NCBI GenBank assembly: GCA_016215105.1
Contig: JACRLJ010000017.1
Coordinates: forward strand, 16,456-57,642
Length of the DNA stretch: 41,187 nt
Direction of reading: 5' to 3'
Source: Candidatus Hydrogenedentota bacterium
Lineage (GTDB): Bacteria > Hydrogenedentota > Hydrogenedentia > Hydrogenedentales > SLHB01
Below, piece by piece: positions 26,301-33,282 of this stretch. Every line of letters starts with the position of its first letter. Within the stretch, counting starts at the first letter, position 1. A program made the position numbers and the translations under genes. Under the pieces are notes generated by a model, which was given only the letters and a program-made list of their open reading frames with translations, had not been told where the DNA came from and ran no database searches.

Positions 26301-26382
26301 TGGCGCAGCGCACCGGGCGGCCGCCACGATTGAATCGGCCCGGTGCGCTGAACCTCGAGGAGTCTCGTCTGGTGCTCGTCAT
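23312..26382 (-). CDS. TPR-CHAT lipoprotein, split by a -1 frame change at 24598-24604
   Basis: The first frame (from ATG 26382) encodes a signal with lipobox-like FVSC (about residue 42) and many TPR-type helices up to YKGRALLDLLSLEAVTKKK. It then leaves frame and ends at 24439. The -1 frame continues from the same point as GLVKEREAEQGVVLAKLENL and runs to 23312, giving a CHAT peptidase domain with the His in HLACHGE and the Cys in SACNSG. The intact paralogue at 30331-33120 shows that the two parts belong to one chain of about 1020 residues. The break is in an A8 run carrying A AAA AAG. Either slippage makes both a TPR-only and a full protein, or the gene is broken, or one A is missing from the assembly. 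It starts three bases after the upstream gene's stop (TAAACAATG), so translation is probably coupled. Confidence 0.82.
24576..24604 (-). promoter_or_regulatory. candidate -1 frameshift site: slippery heptamer and hairpin
   Basis: On the minus strand, in-frame A AAA AAG (24604-24598) is followed directly by a hairpin: GCCTCG (24597-24592) pairs with CGAGGC (24581-24576), and CGTT/AACG can extend it in an alternative fold. The zero frame reads T-K-K-K-A; a -1 slip reads T-K-K-K-G-L-V-K and restores the CHAT frame. The hairpin is closer to the slip site than usual (normally 5-9 nt), so transcriptional slippage on A8 is an equal possibility. Confidence 0.5.
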
Positions 26383-26385
26383 TGT

Positions 26386-27435
26386 TTATTTCGCGTCCGT
26401 GGTCCCTCGCAGCGCTCGTTCAATCCGGATTTCGAGGTGGGACTCGGCCCAGGCGTTCTTTTCGAGCGAATCCACCACCGCTTGAAGGTCGCGCGTCGGG
26501 CTGTAGTTTCCGTCGTTGATCGAACGAAACGACTCTTGAGAGAAATCCTCGGCGAACAGGGGGATCTTCTTGGTGGTGGCGAAGAGTTTCAGTTTCTCGA
26601 TGCCCGGCGGGTCCGTGACGCGAATCTTGAACCCGGCCTGCTCGCTGGGCAAGACGTATTCGCGCCCCGCCTTGATCTTGTTGTCTGTCATGAGCGAATT
26701 AGGGAATAGCACGTGGATCGAACCACTGGTCGTAAAGTCGAAAATCGTCACATAGCAGTCGCGATCCGCCGTGAAGCGCAACGTGAGGAAGTCACCGACG
26801 CGGTAGGAGGGGATCTCGGTGGGCTTCGGGCCGTTTTCGACGGAAAACGCCACGTGGAAACTGGCGCTGTCGGCCTTGATGCGGTCGATCTCCGACCACA
26901 AGGGGCTGATGAAGGTCTTGATCGTCTTGCGTGTCGTGATCTTCACGACGGCAACGGATTCGGCCGTTTCGACTTTGACAAGACGGGCATGAATCTCGAT
27001 GTTCTCGCCCAAGTCGGTCACCGTGCCTGCGACGATGCCGTGAGCGCCGAGCAATTTCCCCACTTGGACGGACGTGGCCGGATCGACCAGGCCGGAAGCG
27101 CTGAGTTTCTGTTCCGCCATGATCTTGTCGAGCAGTTCCCGCTCGAGAACGCGAGCCGCCTTTTGTTCGGACAGCGTTGTGGCGATACGTTCCGACAAGA
27201 GCGAGCCCTCAATCGACTTGATGCCGTCTGAATAGGGGAACGGAAACACCACAATGGTGTTGCCGCCAAGCTGGGCCAGATTTGACACCGTCATGTCCGC
27301 GATCTGTTGCGCGGGATCGGCCGGCTCCTCCGCAAAGACGGGGCCGCAGTCCAGCGTCAACGCGGCGAGCATCAGCGCCACCTGGGCTAGCAGCTTCCCG
27401 CGCCGCCGGCCAATGTGGAGTTGACGCGACTTCAT
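26386..27435 (-). CDS. exported CsgG/FlgO-like protein with C-terminal DUF4384
   Basis: 349 residues. The ATG at 27435 overlaps the stop of the M56 gene (ATGA), which fixes the start. A signal peptide follows (about 1-36, LLAQVALMLAALTLDCGPVFA). Residues about 55-180 are CsgG/FlgO-like: IVVFPFPYSDG, RVLERELLDKIMAEQKLSASG, SVQVGKLLGAHGIVAGTV. Residues about 215-310 look like DUF4384 (YRVGDFLTLRFTADRDCYVT, HVLFPNSL, AGREYVLPS). DUF4384 is often found with caspase-like and CHAT proteins, which fits the neighbours. Its CsgG block resembles the one fused to the M56 protein upstream (RLVERGQLEKALTELKLNQTG), so the two may interact. Role: probably an envelope component of the system. Confidence 0.8.
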   Translation of the reverse strand: MKSRQLHIGRRRGKLLAQVALMLAALTLDCGPVFAEEPADPAQQIADMTVSNLAQLGGNTIVVFPFPYSDGIKSIEGSLLSERIATTLSEQKAARVLERELLDKIMAEQKLSASGLVDPATSVQVGKLLGAHGIVAGTVTDLGENIEIHARLVKVETAESVAVVKITTRKTIKTFISPLWSEIDRIKADSASFHVAFSVENGPKPTEIPSYRVGDFLTLRFTADRDCYVTIFDFTTSGSIHVLFPNSLMTDNKIKAGREYVLPSEQAGFKIRVTDPPGIEKLKLFATTKKIPLFAEDFSQESFRSINDGNYSPTRDLQAVVDSLEKNAWAESHLEIRIERALRGTTDAK

Positions 27436-29723
27436 GGCTTGGCTACCGCCGGAGTAGCGCCGGCCGGCATTCTCTTGTCCCAATAATCGGCCATCTCTTT
27501 CGCCAGTTTGATTCCTAATTCGCCGCCGCTCTGACGCAAGGCCTTCTTCCCCGCAGTGTGTTCGCTCAGGTCGGCCGCCGAACTATGCTGGCTGGTCGCG
27601 CACGCCACGGCCTCGGTCTTGGTGTCAATCACCTTGATCTCGACCCGCGCTGTACATGACTTGAACCCATAGTTCTCGCCGGCGGCCTCGCTGAACGCCT
27701 CGCCGATCACGAAGAGGTCAACATTCTGTTTGACCTTTTCAATCTCCTTATTCTTCATAATCTCGGACGGACTTTGGAAGCCAGCCGTCAACTGAGTCTC
27801 CGTTCCTTGACCTTGTCCGCCTTGGGGCGCCGCCGCGGGGCCGTGGAATAGGCGCGCCCACCAACTGGAAGATTCCTTATTCATCAACGTAGAAATGTCC
27901 ACCACGCGGTACCCGGCGCGCGTCAGCGTCGAAATCAACTCATTTTCTCCGGCCGGATCGGGTACCCATGTTCCAATGTGGTGCTCCGGTATGCTCACGG
28001 CCACCGTTGGCAAGGTCCGGTTCGCCAGTTGCGCGCGAAGCGCGTCAACAATAGCGGTCTGTGCGGCGTCCGCCGCCGCGCCCTTCCCGAGCGATAGGCC
28101 GTCCAGGCGCTTCAGAACCGCGTCCGCAATTGCGTCTGCGAGTCGCAGGGCGCCTTCGTTTGGTTTGGCCGTGACACGGAGCGCTGAAATCTCGGAAGTC
28201 TGCGTGTCAATCAATTTGACCGTACACACCCAATCGTCCACGGCCTTCATGAGTTTTCCTGATATGAAGATGCGCGCGCCGACAACCTGGCCTACCTGGG
28301 TGGCCGTGCCCGAGTCCACCAAGCCTGTTTGATTGAGCTTCAGTTCGGTCAAGGCCTTCTCCAACTGGCCGCGTTCGACCAAGCGAACTTGGGCGGAGGC
28401 AGACAACCGTTCCGACACCAGTTCGTACAGTTGAGAGCTTATTTCACCCAACGAAGCGTCTGTTCCCAACCGGCTAAAGTCGATTAAGGCTACGCCGAGC
28501 GTTGCAGACTCGGCCGGTTTCGCGGGCGCCGAGACCGTCGAAACGGCTGGCGCGACGAGGGCAGTGGGGGAAGGGACTTGCGCAATCTGCACACGGCCCG
28601 ATTCGCTTGCCGGGGCTTGCGTTTCAAGGTGGACTGCGGCGGTCGCTGGGATGTGCAGCGTCATTAGCACCGCCAATGCCGCCGCCGTGGCGATCATGCC
28701 GCCGGGCAGCCACGCCGCGTTTCCGGTGGTTTCGGACGACGGTGGGGTCACCAGTCGGCGAATGCGCGTGAACAGCGAGCCCCCATTTGCCGCGAGAGCG
28801 ACCTGTGGTCCGGCCTGCGCCAACTGCGCCAGACCGGTCAGCGCGTGGGCGTAACACAGTTTGTCGCCGCACGCCGCGGCAGCCAAGTCATCACAGGCGT
28901 GCTCCCGTTCAATAGACACCTGGCGCGAAACCCACCACACGGCCGGGTGATAGAAAAGCGCGACTTCGATCGCACATTGCATGAGGTGGACCAGATAGTC
29001 ACTGCGCTTCACGTGGGCCAGTTCGTGCGCGAGCACGGCCTCCAACTGTTCGTTCGGCAGGCCCACCAGAGTGGCTACGGGAAAAAGGATCACCGGCCGT
29101 AACCACCCAATCAGGACTGGCGTCGCGACGAGCGACGATTCGAGAAGCGTGACCGCCTTGGAGATGTTCAACTGTTCCGCCAGTCGTTCCAATCGCTTTT
29201 CCCACACAGCGCCCAGGGGCTGCACATTGCGCCGCTTTAATCGTTCTGCCTGGACGCATCCGCCCAGGAGCCGTAGCGACAGCGCGATCACGCCAACAAA
29301 CCAGCCCAGCGCCATCCAAGGGAGTGTCGGTTCGAGAAAGGCTTCTAGGCGCGCCGTCCAGGACCTGCGACTGGCGCGGCTGACGTCGTATGCCGGTGTT
29401 GCCGTAGCCTGGACGGAATTTGAATTGTGCGATATTGAATTTGGTGGCGCTGCTGGGTTTCCCGAAACGGAAGTAGTTTCCGCGCTCACGGATGAATGTG
29501 AAGGGGAAAGAATCGCAAAGGTCACTAGCGGCATGACCGCCATCGAAAGAAGCGCTACACAGGACACAGTATACCGGAGGTTCGGCGCCGCCCCTCGCAA
29601 GAGAAGCAGGAGAACGGCAAGTAGAATCGCCACTACCGCTCCTTGCCAAAGAAAATGAACCAGGGTCAAGCCCAGTTGCGCCAGTTCGGAATTTGCCAGT
29701 ACTCCAGTCAACGTTGTGCTCAT
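27432..29723 (-). CDS. BlaR1/MecR1-type M56 membrane metalloprotease fused to CsgG-like domains
   Basis: 763 residues. Helices near 15-42, 48-72 and 134-155 plus one at about 343-362 give the BlaR1-like four-helix layout. The zinc motif HELAH is at 233-237 and the third ligand region is EREHACDD. In BlaR1 this cytoplasmic-side site cuts the BlaI repressor after a signal from the outer C-terminal domain. Here that domain is not a penicillin-binding fold. It is a CsgG/FlgO-like unit (about 415-555: LGVALIDFSRLG, RLVERGQLEKALTELKLNQTG, QVVGARIFISGKL) and a second diverged unit (about 575-745). The start overlaps the blaI-like gene by ATGA and has AGGGG six bases upstream. The signal sensed is therefore not a beta-lactam by homology; it is unknown. 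Confidence 0.88.
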   Translation of the reverse strand: MSTTLTGVLANSELAQLGLTLVHFLWQGAVVAILLAVLLLLLRGAAPNLRYTVSCVALLSMAVMPLVTFAILSPSHSSVSAETTSVSGNPAAPPNSISHNSNSVQATATPAYDVSRASRRSWTARLEAFLEPTLPWMALGWFVGVIALSLRLLGGCVQAERLKRRNVQPLGAVWEKRLERLAEQLNISKAVTLLESSLVATPVLIGWLRPVILFPVATLVGLPNEQLEAVLAHELAHVKRSDYLVHLMQCAIEVALFYHPAVWWVSRQVSIEREHACDDLAAAACGDKLCYAHALTGLAQLAQAGPQVALAANGGSLFTRIRRLVTPPSSETTGNAAWLPGGMIATAAALAVLMTLHIPATAAVHLETQAPASESGRVQIAQVPSPTALVAPAVSTVSAPAKPAESATLGVALIDFSRLGTDASLGEISSQLYELVSERLSASAQVRLVERGQLEKALTELKLNQTGLVDSGTATQVGQVVGARIFISGKLMKAVDDWVCTVKLIDTQTSEISALRVTAKPNEGALRLADAIADAVLKRLDGLSLGKGAAADAAQTAIVDALRAQLANRTLPTVAVSIPEHHIGTWVPDPAGENELISTLTRAGYRVVDISTLMNKESSSWWARLFHGPAAAPQGGQGQGTETQLTAGFQSPSEIMKNKEIEKVKQNVDLFVIGEAFSEAAGENYGFKSCTARVEIKVIDTKTEAVACATSQHSSAADLSEHTAGKKALRQSGGELGIKLAKEMADYWDKRMPAGATPAVAKP

Positions 29724-30115
29724 CGTTTGCCCCTTTTCTTCTCGACATTGTCGAGCAGCTTACGAATCCGGCCCAACTCGCCGGCGCTGATCTCTTTCGC
29801 GCGAATCGCGTGAACCAGCAGTTTCTCGTACGAACCGCCGAATAGGCGGTCGAGCATTGTGCCTACGAATTTGGACTGGACCTCGTCTTGGTTTACGGCT
29901 GCCTCATACACATGACTTCGCGAAGTCTCGTCCCGCTTCACGAGACCCTTCTCGGCCATGATTTGCATCAACTTCAGCGCGGTGGTGTATCCGGTATCTC
30001 TGAGCCTGTTTAGCACCTCGCACACCTCGCGCACGGTTGCGCGTTCTTGCCGCCACAGGATGTGCAGGATTTCGAGTTCGGCCTCGGTCGGGCCTTCGGT
30101 GGGTCGTCGCGCCAT
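29720..30115 (-). CDS. BlaI/MecI-family transcriptional repressor
   Basis: 131 residues, typical length. The ATG at 30115 is set by GGAGG five bases upstream. The winged helix-turn-helix is clear: PTEAELEILHILWRQERATV, then VCEVLNRLRDTGYTTALKLM and the wing KGLVKRDETSRSHVYEA. The C-terminal dimerisation helices follow. Family members bind operators with dyad symmetry as dimers and are inactivated by cleavage by an M56 protease, which is the next gene. The operon promoter carries a palindrome that is very likely its own operator, so it should be autoregulated. Confidence 0.93.
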   Translation of the reverse strand: MARRPTEGPTEAELEILHILWRQERATVREVCEVLNRLRDTGYTTALKLMQIMAEKGLVKRDETSRSHVYEAAVNQDEVQSKFVGTMLDRLFGGSYEKLLVHAIRAKEISAGELGRIRKLLDNVEKKRGKR

Positions 30116-30151
30116 GAGTTCCTCCCCGGGACTGCCGTCCCATCGAAAGGG

Positions 30152-30181
30152 ATTATATACGAGATAATTCGTAGTTGTCAA
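30152..30181 (-). promoter_or_regulatory. consensus promoter of the leftward operon
   Basis: Minus strand TTGACA (30181-30176), an 18-base spacer, TATAAT (30157-30152): both boxes are perfect consensus. Predicted start near 30145, giving a 30-nt leader to the repressor ATG. The operator fills the spacer. Confidence 0.85.
30158..30173. promoter_or_regulatory. predicted BlaI operator 1
   Basis: Palindrome TACGAGATAATTCGTA, perfect TACGA/TCGTA arms around six bases. It abuts the -10 of the leftward promoter, so bound repressor would block RNA polymerase. It differs by one base from operator 2 at 30226-30241. Confidence 0.8.
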
Positions 30182-30217
30182 GACCCTTGTTTTTTGAAAC
30201 GCGGAAACACAGCCCCC

Positions 30218-30247
30218 TTGACTTCTACGAGGTAATTCGTATATCAT
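30218..30247 (+). promoter_or_regulatory. promoter of the rightward TPR-CHAT gene
   Basis: TTGACT (30218-30223), an 18-base spacer, TATCAT (30242-30247); TATATC at 30240-30245 with a 16-base spacer is an alternative -10. Predicted start near 30254, about 75 nt before the ATG. It is arranged around the operator exactly like the leftward promoter. Confidence 0.75.
30226..30241. promoter_or_regulatory. predicted BlaI operator 2
   Basis: Palindrome TACGAGGTAATTCGTA, with the same TACGA/TCGTA arms as operator 1, placed inside the spacer and next to the -10 of the rightward promoter. The two operators are 68 bases apart from start to start, so the repressor should control both directions. Confidence 0.8.
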
Positions 30248-30330
30248 GGCGTCATGAGGCATGAGCGGCGCCAAGACGATCAAAGGCGCTCCGCCGGCGC
30301 GGAGCGGCAAACAAGACAGAACGGGGCGTT

Positions 30331-33120
30331 ATGGTAAAAGCGGTGTTTCTCCGGTGGGGTGTGGTCGTCTTGGCCGCCGTTATGTTGATTCCGCTACTGA
30401 CCTGCGGCGGTCCGGATTCGGGGGCGGGAGTGGATCTTGCCGATCCAGCGCGGCTTGCCGTAACTATCCGGGAATTGATCGCCAAGGAGCAATTCCAATC
30501 CGCAGTAGAATTGGCGGAGCAGGGGCTGAAGGAGCATCCTGACGACGGGGACGTTCTCAAGGCCGCGTCAAACGCGTATGCGTCCTCGGGCTTCCGGCAG
30601 ACCAGCAATGCTAAGTTATCTGAGCGAGCGCTTGAACTCGTTGAGCACGCGAGAGATCTCGGTATTCAGGATAGCGAAGTATATAACCGCTTAGCCTATC
30701 TTCAGGACGCGTTGGGAAGACGTGACCAGGCAGTCGAATCATACCGAACACTCCTGGAAGTAGCCCCTAACGATATCTACGCGCTAGTCCATCTGGGGTT
30801 TCTATACAAGAATTCCGGCAAATATGAAATGGCGCTGTCTCTCCTGACTAGGGCCTCCAGATTAATTGTCAAGGACTCAGCTTCACCTGTGCAACCTTAT
30901 TTGCCCTTGTTATACCTGGGTGACGCCCAGCGCCTTCTGGGGGATTACGCTGAGTCTGTGGAAAGCATGCAAAAAGCCCGCGAATCAGCGCCAAAAGAGA
31001 TGCGGGATGAACTAGCGCAGTACGTCGAGTTTACCCGGACCTTAACGGCGGAACAGTCCTCGTGGCCAGCCTTTTGGAACCACTATACATTGGCAAAACG
31101 TCATCAGGAATCCAAGCGCCGCGACCGGGAGGCCGCTGAATTTGAACGAATGGTTGAACTCGTTCCGAACGACGGAAAGGAAGAGTCCGTCAGCCAATTA
31201 GGTTGGGCGCATTGTTGTCTTGCCGTTGATTACTTGGGACTGAAGCAGTTTGAACGATCTCGAGATCATGCCCTTAAGGCCATCGAAATACTTAGTCAGT
31301 TGAAACTACCGGAAATGCTGGCGGATTCCTACAGTTACCTTGCGGAAGCGTATGACCACCTTCAGGGGCGGGAGCTTGCGGTGTTGAAAGACCTGGACAC
31401 GGATGCGGTCAGGACCTGGGAGGCTGACTTTCGGGAGATTGCGAAGGACGAGCAAGGGTCCTTGGACTTGTATTTGCGCCTCGAGAAGTATTTTGACTCG
31501 CTTCCTCCCGAAAAGACCTGGGACCGAATAGCGGGCAATTTCATAGGTATGGCGGAACGCGTGTATAAGCTGCATGGTGACGCGGAGGGGCGCATGAAGT
31601 ACCGCGAGAAGGCGCTCGAGGTTGCGGAGGGAATTCGCGGCCGGATGGACAACGATAAGTTTCGCCGCAGTTCCGTGAATGGCGCCTTCCAGAACGCGTG
31701 CAGTTCGCTCGTATCACTGAATGTCGAAAAAGGGGACTGCGAGAAGGCGTTCCATTACGCGGAACTATACAAAGGGCGTGCGCTGTTGGATTTGCTTTCC
31801 TCGGACGGTGTATCAATCGTTTCTCACTCGGTGAAACGCCGCGAGCGTGAGCAGCGCGCCGCGGGATTTCGCATCGCCAAGCTGGAGAACGAAGCGAGCC
31901 GCGCAGCGGCCTCAGGCGCGGGCAGCAACGTGCGGGATGTCGAGCGTGACTTGTCGGTCGAGAAGACCGCCTACCAGCGTTTGTCGGAAGATGTGAGTGT
32001 GTCGAAGTTGGAGCTGTCCAACGTTCGTAGCGCGGACGTGGCGAACTGGGCGGACGTCCAGCCCATGATCAAGGGATTTACCATCGTCGACTACGTAATC
32101 ATGCCAAAAGAGTTTAATTGCGCATTGATCGTCTCCGAGGACGGGATTAAGGGGGTCCCGCTGCCGATCAAGAACGGCCGGGAATTGCAGCCGCTGGTCG
32201 AGGCGTTCCGGAAGGAAATCGGCGTCAAATCCGCGGCCACGCGAGACTTGAACGTCGAGAAAACCGGGGAGTCCAAAACAGGCGCGGACAAGGAGGCAGA
32301 TGCGGCAGTAAACGGAGCGGGAAAGAAGCTCTGGGAGTTATTGGTCGCGCCGGTTCTACCCTACATCAAGACGGACCACGTGGTAATTTCGTCGTATGAC
32401 ATTCTCAACTACGTGCCGTTTGAAGCGCTACAGGACAAGGATGGCCGCTATTTTATCCAGGACCATTCCGTGTCCTACATACCCAGCGTGAGTGTATTGA
32501 AACTGTGCATGGCGAAAGAACGTCGCGGAAAGTCCAGTGTGTTGGCCCTTGGCAACCCCAATCTTCAAAACCCGGCCTTCCGCCTGTTCAACGCCGAGAG
32601 CGAAGTCAAAACGCTCGAAGGCATGTTCCCCAAGGTCGAGGCGCTTACCTTTGATGCGGCCACTGAGACCGCGTTCAAACAAAAGGCGTCACAATACGAC
32701 ATACTTCACTTTGCCTGCCACGGAGAACTGAATCAGGATGACCCCATGCTCAGTTCGCTGCGTCTTGCGCCCGACGCGGATAACGACGGCTATCTGCACA
32801 CAGGGGAAATTTTCGAGATGCGCCTTTCGGCCTCGCTGGTGGTGTTAAGCGCCTGCAATAGCGGTGTGGGGGAATTGACCACGGGAAACGAACTGATGGG
32901 GCTGACCCGTGGCTTCTTCTTCGCGGGGGCGCCGTCCATAGTCGCGAGCCTATGGACGGTGGACGACCGCTCAACGGCCTTTCTCATGGGCGAGTTCTAC
33001 AAGAATCTTGGCGCGATGACCAAGGCCGAAGCGCTACGCCAAGCCAAACTCGCCACCATGAAAGAATACCCAAGCCCGTTCCATTGGGCTCCGTTCTGTC
33101 TCCAGGGGGACTATCGATAG
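30331..33120 (+). CDS. TPR-CHAT protease-like lipoprotein, intact paralogue
   Basis: 929 residues. The ATG has GGGG five bases upstream. The N-terminal hydrophobic segment ends MLIPLLTCGG, a signal peptide and possible but imperfect lipobox (Thr before Cys). TPR-type helices cover about 45-510, and a charged helical linker about 510-590 leads to the CHAT domain. The caspase-like dyad is present: His797 in HFACHGE and Cys842 in SACNSG. The C-terminal 200 residues are very close to the split gene at 23312-26382, including the identical end SPFHWAPFCLQGDYR. CHAT proteins are cysteine peptidases; TPRs usually bind regulators or substrates. Export suggests an envelope target. Predicted to be under the same BlaI control as the leftward operon. 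Confidence 0.9.
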   Translation: MVKAVFLRWGVVVLAAVMLIPLLTCGGPDSGAGVDLADPARLAVTIRELIAKEQFQSAVELAEQGLKEHPDDGDVLKAASNAYASSGFRQTSNAKLSERALELVEHARDLGIQDSEVYNRLAYLQDALGRRDQAVESYRTLLEVAPNDIYALVHLGFLYKNSGKYEMALSLLTRASRLIVKDSASPVQPYLPLLYLGDAQRLLGDYAESVESMQKARESAPKEMRDELAQYVEFTRTLTAEQSSWPAFWNHYTLAKRHQESKRRDREAAEFERMVELVPNDGKEESVSQLGWAHCCLAVDYLGLKQFERSRDHALKAIEILSQLKLPEMLADSYSYLAEAYDHLQGRELAVLKDLDTDAVRTWEADFREIAKDEQGSLDLYLRLEKYFDSLPPEKTWDRIAGNFIGMAERVYKLHGDAEGRMKYREKALEVAEGIRGRMDNDKFRRSSVNGAFQNACSSLVSLNVEKGDCEKAFHYAELYKGRALLDLLSSDGVSIVSHSVKRREREQRAAGFRIAKLENEASRAAASGAGSNVRDVERDLSVEKTAYQRLSEDVSVSKLELSNVRSADVANWADVQPMIKGFTIVDYVIMPKEFNCALIVSEDGIKGVPLPIKNGRELQPLVEAFRKEIGVKSAATRDLNVEKTGESKTGADKEADAAVNGAGKKLWELLVAPVLPYIKTDHVVISSYDILNYVPFEALQDKDGRYFIQDHSVSYIPSVSVLKLCMAKERRGKSSVLALGNPNLQNPAFRLFNAESEVKTLEGMFPKVEALTFDAATETAFKQKASQYDILHFACHGELNQDDPMLSSLRLAPDADNDGYLHTGEIFEMRLSASLVVLSACNSGVGELTTGNELMGLTRGFFFAGAPSIVASLWTVDDRSTAFLMGEFYKNLGAMTKAEALRQAKLATMKEYPSPFHWAPFCLQGDYR

Positions 33121-33160
33121 CCGTAGCGGCGCGCCTGCTCATGCGCGCACACCTTGAATT

Positions 33161-33189
33161 GGCGTCGCTCACGATACTACAGTGACGCC
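33161..33189. terminator. possible hairpin after the TPR-CHAT gene
   Basis: GGCGTC (33161-33166) pairs with GACGCC (33184-33189), with a partial inner stem, 40 bases after the stop codon. No T-tract follows, so intrinsic termination is uncertain. Confidence 0.3.
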
Positions 33190-33282
33190 GCTTCGCGCCG
33201 TTGCGACCTGCTGCCCGGTTCCCTCAGCGCGACGCAACTTCAAAACAGCGCTGAGGTGTCACGCACGTTGCGAATCTGGCCC

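Noticed and set aside
27432-30115. Classic beta-lactam resistance regulators
   Set aside because: The repressor and M56 protease fit, but there is no beta-lactamase and the sensor is CsgG-like, not penicillin-binding.
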